From the NCBI RefSeq assembly GCF_900496995.4, contig NC_044009.1:9022001-9086000 (forward strand): a stretch of DNA of 64,000 nt. The letters run 5' to 3'. The notes beneath the pieces were generated by a model that was not told the origin of the DNA, did not search any database, and saw only the letters and a program-made list of their open reading frames with translations. Shown one piece after another: positions 20,276-31,900 of this stretch. Both the position numbers and the translations under genes were made by a program. The first letter of the stretch is position 1. Each line of letters begins with the position of its first letter. The stretch is from Aquila chrysaetos chrysaetos. Lineage: Eukaryota; Chordata; Aves; Accipitriformes; Accipitridae.

Positions 20276-23200
20276 CTCAGCCAATAATTAGAAATTTGAG
20301 TCTCATTCCTGTGAATATTACAGGCTTGTTGGACTAGAAGCTACAAAGGCTGCACCAAGCTTTCCTTGTGTTTAAAAAGAAGTCATTTCCTGGTAGTGGG
20401 TCCCCTGTGCAAATCCCAAGACTGATGTCATTGGTGTTGTTATGGGAGCACGTGCAGGTAAACGACATCACCATGAACTTGTGTCATGCCCCGCGTCATC
20501 CGGATGTGGCAAATAAGGATAATAAAGAGGGAAAGACCAGACTTTTCATGATCATGTCTCCTCTGTAGTTTGGACTGACTTTGGTACCCCTATCTAAACC
20601 CCACAGAGCATGGGCAGAGCCTCCTAAAAAGCAAAAGCCATGCTTGGTAAGAAAACTTGGAGGAGGAAATGCCACATTGTCACCATGCAATGTTCACCAT
20701 TGTTACCTGCTACTCCTTTACTCCAGAGGAGTCTTGTGTCCCTAAGATGTCCTGCCATTGCTTTTGGCTATGCTTCCCATCCTCTTCACTTTGTTATTGC
20801 CTTTCATTTGCCGAGGTCAAGTCTATATGCACGGTAACCCTGATGTTGGGCCTGTGTGGGGGCACGGGTGAGGAAGGCATAAGGAAGATGAGGGACTCCT
20901 GTTTTTCTCAGCTCCAGGTTCATGGCTGTCTGAGCCTAAATGGAGCTGTGAGGAGAGGTTTGATGGCAAACTTTGGGAATCTATCACCAAATACATCCCA
21001 CATTAGGAAACATCCTTCTCCCAGTTCTTTATACAGCCCCACTCAGTGTTGCCTGCATTCTCTCCCTTTTTCTCCTTACTTTCCATGTATGTAGCCTGGT
21101 TTCACACATGACACTTCAGACTTTCTTCTTTGTTTTTTAGCCTCTATCCTTGCACTTATTAACATTTCTTCTTTCCCTCCCTGGCTGCAGCAATAGTCCC
21201 GGAGCTGCCAGGAAGGTGCTGCATCTCTAGCGCTACAACTCAGCCCTGCCACTGCCTCCTCTGCCTTACAGAGTTGGCCTGGCTGATGGAGGCAAGCTCA
21301 GAGTCAGGATATAAACCTGTGCTCAGCAGAGCTTGGCTGACCATGACTGGTATCTTTTTAAAATATAGGGAAAGGCTGCAGTGAACCAGAAGACTGAGTC
21401 CCTCTCTTCTTCCACTCCTCAGTGCACACATATATAGCCTCCAAATGGGAAACAGCCATGGGAAAGCGTATCCCTTGGGACCAGGGTAATGAGTCCCAGG
21501 CAGAGAAAAATGCACAAAGGGAGGAAAAGGGGGTGGCCATGTTACCTAGGGGATTCGCTCCGCAACAAACAAAAAGGTGTGATGAAATGCTGTGTTGCAC
21601 ATATGCAAACAGCAGCCAGAGATATTCCTTGAGCGGGATCTGAATGCCGGGGCTGAGAGCTCAACAGCTCAGCATTGCACAAGTGAAGGGTTGGAGTCTA
21701 GTCTGTTCTTGTTTTCCCAGTTAAATGCCATTTTTGAAATGTTTTATCCTTTGTGTTGTTTAATCTCTGCCATAAACTATACAGGACACATCATGAATTA
21801 GTGCTACAGAAGACGCCTTGGCTTGGGGAGTTTCCATTTCTTGAATAAAACATTGCTTCCCCTTATGGTTTTGCAGTTTCAGCACACACATCCCTCTCTT
21901 GGATCTAGAAAGCGAGGGTATTAACGGGGGTCATAACAGCTACTCAGAATCTTTCATTCATATCTAAAAAGACCTGAAAAAACCCTTCCTATTCATGTCA
22001 AGCAATCTTCCTGAGAAATCCTTTCTGCATTGTTTTTTGCTGACATCTGTCCTGCCCCAGGTATGATTAATTCTTCTGCTCACAATAAAATGCTTCTCCT
22101 TTGCCTCTGGAGCAGCCTGCAATTTCACAATTAGTTGATAAAACACACCACGCATTCACCTTAAGCAGCAATGTGAACCCGGGCGGCTTTGCTCCTGACA
22201 GCACGAGGGAGATTTGCCCTGGAGGGGAAACCGCTTGGCACTTGCAGCTTTCTGACGAAGGATGTTCCTGACAGAGTTCAGAGGTGTTGGAGAAAGTGGT
22301 TTAGGTTTCTTAAAGGGCTGGTTGTTCTTGGGAGGCTCTTCCCAGGGTCTGCGAGGCTCGGGGTGGGCTTGGAAGGAGGGTGCATTTGGGAAATCACCAT
22401 GGGCTCCAGGTCGGGCTGATCCCAGCGCAGCCCCCGGCACCCCCCGCCCGCCATTTCGGAGCATACCTCTCATTCCTCCCACCTCAATTACTGCAGCTGA
22501 TCCCTTCCCCGCCAGAGCCCCAAGGACAAAAACTGACACCCTCTGATCAGTCTTGGGCTCCTCCGGATCCCCGGGGCCCCATGGGAGCAAAGGGACCTCC
22601 GCCAATGCTCCCACCCACAGCACGGGCTGCCCTGCAGCTCCCCACCATGACTCCAGGGATCTGAGGGGTCCCTCCAAAGTGAACACCAGGCATGGATGCT
22701 TTTGCAAGAGGACAGAGGGTGTTGGAGGTCTCAGGAATGCTTGAGTACCACAGGGGTTTTGCTAGCATGTGCAAGATTAAGTGAGGACAGTGGGGAGCAA
22801 AGCTTGTGCCAAGGTTAAGACAGGCTGGGCTGAGACTGGGGTCCCTGGGAGTCTCTTGCAACTCTCTGCATCCAGGAGAGGTCTACAGTACTTGTGCTGG
22901 GGTTGCTCGGTGCCTTGCAGCTGGAAAGCCCCCCTGTAAATTCTGCTGCAGGGAGCTCTTAGTCCTCACTTGCATGTGATGATAAAAGATGCTTGTTTGA
23001 GGGGGCGGGGGGCTGGCAAATATTGCCCCATTACCTCCGGGAGCACTTGAGGCAGGTCCATGAGGTGGTCCGTCTGCGGGGGGAGTTAATCAGGGTTAAT
23101 GCCAGGAGGTTGCAGCGTGGGATGGGTTTGTGCAGCCTGGCTGAAAATTTATCACTTTTGTAACTGTGGAGAACAGGGCCCGATTACTGAGCAAGCATGT

Positions 23201-25107
23201 GAAGCCAGTGGAAAGCTGTGAGAGCTGGCTGACCAGTGCTGAGTGTAAAGCTCCCCTTATGGAGCCCAGCGCTCTTGTTAAAACTTTAGGGCTTGACTTC
23301 TCCTTGTCAGCCGCTGCAGCCAAGTGTGCAGCCTGCTCGCAGGAGAGGCGTGGAGGAATGGATGAGCAGCTACGTCCCACTGCAGAGCACCTCAGATGGT
23401 GCCAGCCCTGGTGTCTGAGTCTCCCCTGGGAGAGCTTGGCAGAGGCAGACATAAATGGGTACCCCCATCCTGCATGGCTACTGAACCAGGAACCCAAGTC
23501 TACCTTTGGTCCAGATGAACTTGGGAAACGAACAGTGAACTAGAAAAGCAATGCTTTCCTGAATCCATAGAGAGCCTGAAACAGTTGCTTGAGGAGATGC
23601 GAGTTGCTTCACCAAGGACCCTCTGACTCCGTGTACCAGCAACCAGGCATTTTTCCAAAGCACTGTGGTTGCAGCCAGTGCTGCGCTGCAGGGAGCACGT
23701 TGCTCATGCAGACATTGAAGCAGGATGCAGGTGGGCAGAGAGTCACAGCTAGTAGGTACCTGGCTGCTGACACATGCTGACTGACCACTGCTGTGCTCAG
23801 GAAGATGCCAGGAAGGGCATCTTTGAGCACTGGGAATCACTGAGTACAAAGCGACAGGCCATTGCTATAACACAACTTCAAATCAGGCATCTTCTACAGC
23901 TGGGGAGATGTCAAAGCTTTAGCAGGGCTACTTAATGGGAAAGGTACCTGGTGCTCAGGGACCAGGCGTTGAAGATGCTGCACAAAACCTTCAAATACAG
24001 TGCGAATGAAAAAGATGGTGACCTAAGGCTGGACTTCCCATCATAAAGCTCCTCCACAGACCCTCAGCCCTCCTATTCCCATAGGCCACAGACCCAAACC
24101 TGTGGCAGAGCCATCCTGCAGGCGTCGACAGCAACTTTTTCAGTGATATTGGGGGCTCTCTAAGGTGATTCTCCCTCTGTGCCATTGTAACCTGCCTTTA
24201 CCATCAGTCAAGCCCATGGTGGCTTGTGGCTGCGCTCAAGGACGTGTGCCTTGGTTGTGTATTTCCTGGCCACATTTGTCTGTTCAACTCCTAAACACCT
24301 GCTCTCCAAAGGAGTGTTTTTCCCCCCTAGATAATGCATGTAAGTTCATATTCGAGGAGTGAAGAGAAGCTCATACAGGCTGGCAATGCAACTGGGTAGG
24401 ATGGCATGGGCCCACTGGAGGTATGTGGAGAAAGAAACCTAGGAAGCAGAAAGAGCTGTAACATTGCAAAGTGAAGACAGAGAATAAATCTTTAACGTGA
24501 TCCAGCAATAGGATAAAAGACAATGGTGTGGGCACGGATGCAGATGGAAAACTCACAGCACCCATGCTGAAAAACCTCAGGAGGGACCAGACTGGTGGCT
24601 TCTGGGTACCATATTGCCAGGGCAAGACTGGAAAGGAAGGACCGAGGGAGAACCCAGCCTGGAGACCCCAGCCTGGAGAAGCAGGTGAAGGGCTAGCTGG
24701 AGACAACCTGCAAAGGGGACAAAACAGCCTTGGCTGCCATCCTGCCCTGCTCCATTATCGCAGGAGCAGATGGTCTGAGAGCTGCTGTTCTGCTCTGTTC
24801 TCTTGTTCTGTTCCCCCCCTCCCCACGACTGGATGTTTGAGTTCACATTTTGGTCCTTGTTTAGGCTGGGAGACTAGATGTTGACAAGGGAAGTAAAACA
24901 CTGACACTGCTGAGCAGAGGGGGATGAAATCTAAGGTACTCGTAAGGAACCAGACTTTTCCAGACTGCTTTATCTGAGGTTTCTGTGAACTGCAGTGGCC
25001 TAATTAATATTTTGACTAAAGGGAGCCTTGAAGGACAGATTCTCCCTCCTTGTCACAGAGCTGTGAAGACACAACATGCAGCATCCCCTTATTCTTCTTT
25101 AAATCCT
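20276..25107. other. No gene seen; unique sequence with one GC-rich patch
   Basis: A GC-rich patch at about 22390-22630 has locally raised CpG (six in the 60 bases around 22400-22460) but is too short for a clear island. The 183-codon minus-strand open frame at 22156-22707 crosses it and shows no domain. Two GTTAAT motifs sit close together near 23085-23100. No exon, RNA gene or repeat family is supported. Confidence 0.5.
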
Positions 25108-25124
25108 TGAGTCAGCTTGACTCA
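25108..25124. promoter_or_regulatory. Paired AP-1-type sites in a perfect 17-bp palindrome
   Basis: TGAGTCA (25108-25114) and TGACTCA (25118-25124) are both exact AP-1/TRE sites, in inverted orientation with a 3-bp spacer, making a perfect 7-3-7 inverted repeat. AP-1 (Fos/Jun) and NF-E2/Maf family dimers bind this core. The setting is AT-rich noncoding sequence with a TAATTA-like 'cctaattaatatt' about 110 bases upstream. Binding is inferred, not shown. Confidence 0.4.
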
Positions 25125-28100
25125 CCCAGATGGCCCCATTTCCACTTTCCCAACATTTTTAGGGGGAAAATTGAGCAAAATGCTCTCTTTATGAAAGGCA
25201 AATTCCTGCCACTCTTTTTCCCAGTATCAGAAAGAAGGAGGGGGAGGCATAAGCCCACTGCATGAATCCCTTGCAAGTCCCCTACCTGTCCCACTTTTAA
25301 TTAAATGTTGCTAAATTATCCTCTGCATCAGCAACCTGGTGGCAGAGGCTGGTGCCTGGAGCAGCAGAATGGAGATCCTCAGGCAGGGCTCAAGGGGCAC
25401 TTGAGCTTTTTGTAATGTAGACCTTGCTTCCCTGAGTTTTCTGAATTCTTGTGCTGTTGGGTAATGAAGGCAAGGGGACAAAATAAAGGTGAAAGGATGG
25501 CTTTTCCGCACAGCTGGCATGTGGTGGGGAGTCACGGACTTCTCTCAATGTGCCTGTGGTCTCCTGCATGGAGCGTTGTGATGCTGCTTGCTCTGCTGTT
25601 GCATCCCAGGTTTGCACACCTGTCTGGAAAACAGATTGCCCCAGCACCCCGAAGGCAGGGGCAGACGGGCGGCTGGGGTCTCACTTCTTGTTCTCACCCC
25701 CCTGGGGAGGAGGGGGATCTGTGCCACCCTGGGCAGCTCCAGCATGGCCACCATGGTCCAGACCACATGATGTCCACCCCGGCCAACTGAGACCCATGAC
25801 AGTTTAAGCATCAAGCCCACCATCCAGCTGGCCGGTTTGTCCTCCCTCTGCCCACCCCTGCAGCCGCCCCAGGGCAGCTGCTTCCTCCCGGTGCTATTTG
25901 GGGTGTTGCCGTGGGAGGCTCAGCAGATTCTCCAGGGCTGTGGCTCTCCAGGAAGCCAGATACCAAATCCTCTCCCCTTCCCAGACCCTCCCAGAGCCAG
26001 AGCCTTGCCTCAGCATCTGTTTATAACTCCTGGAGCTGGCCAGGCTGTTTGGTTTGGGATAAAGCACAGTCTGGCAGGACTCCTCCCTGCCACCACAGTG
26101 GCACACGGCTGCCTTATCTCTCATGACAGACCCTTTCCAAGAGCCCTGGGAGCTGGGCTGTCCTCACTGGCCCCAGAAGGCGTATGCCCGGGTATGGGTG
26201 TGGGAGGAAGGCAGCAACACCAGCCGGGTTTAATCATCCAGGATGTGCCGAGGAGCTGGGTGGGACGGGCTGTGGTGGCAGGCGATGGTGCTGGAAGCAG
26301 GGAGATAGCCCCGGGCTGGATGCGCCGTGGGAACTTGTGCAGGGGGAGCTGGGGAAGAGAGCAGCTGCTGGGCTTGCTGGGCACGGTGGCCGCAGGGAAG
26401 TCTGGATATCAAATCCCAAGCAGCAGAAAGCTTCTTTGCAACCAGCTGAGTCTGGGGAGGGGCACCAAGTCTGCACTCCAGCATGCCAAGAAGTGCTCGG
26501 AGGCTCCCAAGCATTTTGAGAGTGACTGGCCAAGCAAGGCACTGGCCTGGCCACTCACTGGAATGAGGACCTTGTGCTGGAGTGCTGGGGCCATGAGGCG
26601 AGCAGTTGCCAGCTTGGGGGGGATGCACATGGGGGCATGGGATGGTCTGCCCCTTCCCTTATTCTGCCCTGTGGAGAGCATGAAAGGGCTCTTCCCTGCA
26701 CAACAACAGCACCATCAGAGTGCACCTCCACCAGGACAGCCCAGGCACCTGCAAGAGATGCCATGGTCCGGGAGACAGTGTTGGCAGCATGGACATGGTC
26801 TTCCCCCGGCACAGGGGTTTGAAATTCATGCCCAGCCCCTGTTCTGCACAGTTGTCCTACAGCACCCTTTGCACAAGGCTGGAGCTGGTATCCTCCCCTG
26901 GTAAAGCATATGATGCTTTGCTGTGTGGGTGGGACAGGAGGACAGACAAGCCACAGAGAGCTGGTGGGCACAGCTTTGCCCACTGGCATCACTGACACAA
27001 ATACCCTCCTTTGCTCCCCAAATGTGGCCATAGCAAGAGGGTGGTGGTCTTACTGCCTGCACAGAGGATGCTATTGAAGCTGTGGAGACCCTGGTGGCTC
27101 CAGCCCATCTCTGCCACCCTCTATACGCTGGGTCATTGCACTCGCAGACCTGCAGCACACGGCACAGCCCTTGAGCCCAACCTCCCACAGGGAACAGGCT
27201 ATGAAATTCCCTTTTCCCAGGCTGGCAAAGGGGCAGTGGCTGCCTCCTGCCGCGCTATCAGTATGGGGTGATAACGGCAGCTTCCTGTCACTGGAGGCAC
27301 TTGCTTTCATCTCTCACATGAGTTTATGGACAATATTAGCATGAAACAGCTTTTAACCCTAGGCTTTCTGCTGCAAAGCTCCAGCCCTCATCTGGGCATA
27401 AGGCACTGGGCCAGTACCTGCATGATTTAATGTGCTTATGGGGAAAGCAGAGCCTGAGGTCAGCGTGGACCTCCTGGAGGAGGGCAAGAATCAACCCGCA
27501 TTCACTTGCAGGCAAGTCACAAAACCTGCCAACACCTTTGCTGACTCATCAAAATTGAAAAGTTTCGAGGACAGGGTTCGGTTTTCTGCACTTCTGATGG
27601 GAAGCAGGCAGAGGGCCAAAGGAGACGTGCCTGAACCCTTCCAGCCGCCCACCTTGCTAAGGGCTGCCTGCCAGGACCTCTGCCTGGCTCCATCATGGGG
27701 AACTTGGAGATTTCTGGGTCTGTGTCCAAATCATGGCGAAACCAATATTGACATGTCCCAGTGCCCCAGGGAGGGGGTCTGCTGCCTCTGCATAGCTCTT
27801 CTTGCTCCCACACAGATGCTAGCAGGCAGCTGATATGGCTCCCATGGGGGAGAAGGTGAAGTGCCCATTTCTCCTGAGCTGGACAATCTTGATGTAGTAT
27901 TGCTGGGGTGGATTCAGCTCTGCTCCTGGTAATTGTCTCCCCCACGAAGACTTGCAGCCTCCCTTGCTCTTCAAAGTCACTGCCTTACTTGATCCATGAG
28001 AATCTGTGCTTCCACACAACCCCCAGATTACACCCTGGTGGAGTCCACTTCATATTGGAAGCACTCTAGATAAGTACCGCTCATTGGATAATGTTTCTTT

Positions 28101-28894
28101 GCAAACCTGGGAGATTTCTTTCTGATATAGCACATGTCTGAGCCCTCTGCAAGCTCTTGGGATGAGTCACTGGGCTTGTTTTGCAAACCCATGATCTGAA
28201 TTTGCTAAGACATGTCCAGAGGCTAGGGGCTCTGCTCGTTGGACACTGAGGTTCCTGCAAGACTTGGCTGAAGACATCCTTACGAGAGCAGCTAGGAGAT
28301 GTTTGTCTTTCAAAATCTGTCACCATCTGCAATTACACTATTCCCACTGGCTGAGTCGCTTATGCCTTATGTGCAATTTTTTCACTGTGCTTGCAGATTG
28401 GGGACAAAACTTTTCTGTCCATGCAAAACACAGCACATAAGAGGCCGGTGACATGTCCCCTCTCACTGCACAGCTGCTGTCAGCTGGAGGGGACGGTTCG
28501 GCTGTGAATCCCACTGCAAACTAGGGCAAGGGATGCTTGGACAGCCAATGCCTGGAGGGAAGACTGAAGTATGGAAGGTGAAGGGCAGGTTTGTTGGCAC
28601 CAGTCTCTGTGGCCCCCAAAACCTTGAGCTGAACATTATCAGTGCAAGACTGCGACTTGTTATGGAACAGGTCATACAGACAAGGGACTGGAAAAAATGT
28701 GATGACTGGGAAACTGGGCAGGAGGGTGAGAGACAAAGAGCCACAGAGTGAATCCCATCCTGGCAAGCTAGGCAGAGGGGAGACTGGGATCTGCTGGCAA
28801 CAGAGACAAAGCCTTCATCCAGACACCACAAAGAAGAGATTTTTTATGGCATCCTGTATAAGAAATCCCCTGGCAGGGCATGCTGTCCCCTGCG
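25125..28894. other. No supported gene; contains a 355-codon open frame of unknown meaning
   Basis: The open frame at 25837-26904 (+) begins with TTG and lies in GC-rich sequence where open frames also exist on the minus strand (for example 26230-26628 and 26555-27031). I recognise no domain in it. Nothing else in the stretch supports a gene or mobile element. Confidence 0.5.
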
Positions 28895-28960
28895 TTTCTC
28901 ACTCCCTTTTTGTTCTATTCTTCCTCCTTCTTTCCTCACTCTTCCTTTCTTCTTCCAACA
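28895..28960 (+). repeat. Polypyrimidine tract
   Basis: About 66 bases consist almost entirely of C and T (with few purines). It is low-complexity sequence. Pyrimidine tracts precede 3' splice sites, but this one is followed by 'aacactgaaac' with no convincing exon. Confidence 0.6.
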
Positions 28961-31900
28961 CTGAAACATGGAGGCAGAGAGACACAGCTGAAATACTATG
29001 GTCTTACTGCTTTTTAGGGGTTGGGGAGCAGAGTGAGAGGGGACAAGAGTGGTAACCCTCCAGACTGCTCCTTCTGTGAAGTTCAGTGGCAAAAAAGGCG
29101 CAGAAAATGAAACTAAACCCAACATATCAAGCATTTTTTTCCCCACAAAATAGTGCTTTTAAATCAGCCAGTCTGTTGAGGTGATGTCCACAAGCAGCAC
29201 CCCTGCTCTAGAGACCTTCTCCAACTGTTTGGTATCCATAGTCTACTGCCTCCAGTGGGGACTCATCTGCCCAAAAGCAGATCTCTCCCATGGAGGTGTT
29301 TGTATTCGTACAGCTCCTTGCATGACAAGGTGTTGGTCTGGATGGCCTCCAGATGAAGCCATCCATTACATGTCAAAAAATAATCCTGCTGCTGAATAAA
29401 CTCCACCACAACCCCAGAGGAAGATTGCTGCCTACCTGCAAATGAAGGCCATGGTAGTATGGACCATGTTGAAGGCCCAGCATGAAGCTGTCTGGCTGTG
29501 CCAGGTTGGAGCAAAAAGATCACAGCAGAAAGACCACAGCCAAACAGGCACAGAGAGGTGGCTGCCATAGGAATTGACATGATGCTGGGAGAGGTATGAG
29601 TGGGGCATAAGGTTTCTGTGAAGGATAACTCTTACCTTCTCTGCCAGGCCTTTCGCAAATCACAGCTCAATGGGAGGCTGGTAGGAAAAGTCTAGTTTGG
29701 TCTGGATGAGAAACAGGAGCTCAGGGCATTTCATGGGATGGGGAGAAAAAAATCAAGATGCAAAAAATCCCTGATACTTCAAGGACGAACTGCTTTGGTG
29801 TGAATGAAGCTACAAGTGACAGAAAAGGGAATGACAGCTACATGGAGTGACCACCTACACCAAAACCCAGGCTCTCTGCTGGGGGCACCAGGATCAGCCC
29901 ATCTTTTCCAAGCAGCCCAAGTGGTGGTAAAATGGATCAGGGCCTCAGACACATAGGAAAGTCTCCAGTTGTGTCAAGCGGGTCATGCCAAGTAGGCTGC
30001 CAGCAAGGTCCTGTGGGGCCAGCAAGCAGGAGCATTGGCTTTGAAGTGCGCAAAAGAGGCCAAGTCCTCATGGGGAAGGGGGTCTGAGTTCATACTGGAG
30101 AGCTGGGAAGAAGTTGGGACCACAGCGCTGCAGGAAGGCCAAGGAGCTCAGGGCAAGCTGTTGGTGGAGAGAAGAGAGAAACTCCTGAACCATCATGAGT
30201 AACAGAAGCCATGTTCTGAGCCACCTGCAGCCTGGGCCCAAAGCCAGGAGGGATGGGCACCTAAAGATGAAAAACCAGAGGTGAGGTTGAATGGCTCGAT
30301 CCCCAGACTCTCAGCTGACTGCAGGGACAGTGTCCAGGTTCACCAAGCACAGGTGCTGGGACATTGCACCATGACAATACCAAGCAGCTATTGCACTACT
30401 TCTGGCCAATAAATTGAGGCACCTTCTGCCTCTGGCCATGAGCTGGTTAATGGTAGGCCATGCTATGCAGCAGTTCTGGTGGAGCATCTCAGGAGCACTG
30501 TGAAATGCTCACGGGGCTTTTTCACAGAGCTCACGTACGAAAGGTCAGTGCTCCATTTTGGGCCTTGACCAAGAGGTTCAGATGACACTCAAATACTCTT
30601 TCTCCTACATCTCTGCCCAGGCATGAATCGAGTGGTAAAAGGTGAAAGAGGGGTTGGAGAGATAAGCCTCATGGGGTTCTGGGAGTGTTATTTCAACAGC
30701 TCCAGAAAGCAGGAGACCAGCAGTACTTTGCAGAGATGGGACCATATGCTGACCAGACCTCTCCTATCAAACCAGGCCTTCTCTAGGTCTTCCAACTCCA
30801 GCACAAAGTATTTTTAGAAGAGGTAAAGAAAGAAAATACAGAACATTAAGTTTAAGAAAGATAAGAACCAAAAAAGGAGATCTGTAGACCCACCTCTCCT
30901 TACCCTCTCTGTCCTTCCTTTAGTACTCAGTGACTTTGTGGCAACACCTCTCTGTGTCCCTAAGAAGTCTTGCTCTGTTGTCACCTCTAAGACTAGGCTG
31001 TCAGTCTGTTCCCTGCTTTTCTTAGCATTTTCACAGCCTTTGCTAGGCCATAGTCTACTTTCCTGGAGATATTATGGTCCCAAACACATCTTTCTCCACT
31101 CTTCAACTCTGCCTCATTCCCCTAAGCTCAGTGTCCCATGTCCTCCCATGGGAGGACCAATCTCTCCTCCCTTAGAGGGGCTTATCTGCTCTTGTCTTTC
31201 CCTTTTTTAAGGAACATGAGGGCAAATAAGCACAACAGATCCCATCCATCACAGAAGGACACCTACAAGTAAGCTGCAGGTCCTCTGGAGATGATTGAGG
31301 TTGGGACAGGAGAAGGGAGCCTTCAAGACCCACTGCCTTTGGGGTAGGCACAGTGATCCAAAGAGATCTAAGTGCAGTGGGACAAGTTGCCACCACCACC
31401 TGGAGTGGGTGCCGCAAGCTGGAGCTACCTATCCCAGAGCCCCTAGCAGGCTGGGAAGAGATGGGGCTTTCTCAAGTATGGAAGGGCATCTCCCGTCTGG
31501 CAATAGGCAGCTTGCAGATACCTCAGAGCTGGCACAGGACCCTGCGAGGAGCAGGAAGGTGGCACTAGCAGCCAACATCACCCCAATGTCTCTGTGAGCT
31601 TGTAGGGGGTGCTGGAAGGCAATGGAGGGGAGCTCTGCCCATGAAGATGACCCCCCAGCCCTGTGGCACAGGGCAAGCCTCACAGCATGGAGTGCACTGT
31701 GTAGGTGTCCGGGGGGACTGGCTGGAGAAGATGGCCCTGATCACCATGACTCTTTTCTTTCTCAGCTTTCTGCATCCCCAGCCTCCAGCATTTGCACACC
31801 AGTGCATTAATTCAAACACGAACATTTCTGCCTTCCCCAGCTTTCTGCAGCCCATTCAGCACCTTCCACCACTCCTGCACCATGTGTTTGTTCATCAGCT

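Noticed and set aside
28895-28975. Polypyrimidine tract as a 3' splice site
   Set aside because: No AG-bounded exon with a convincing frame or donor follows it.
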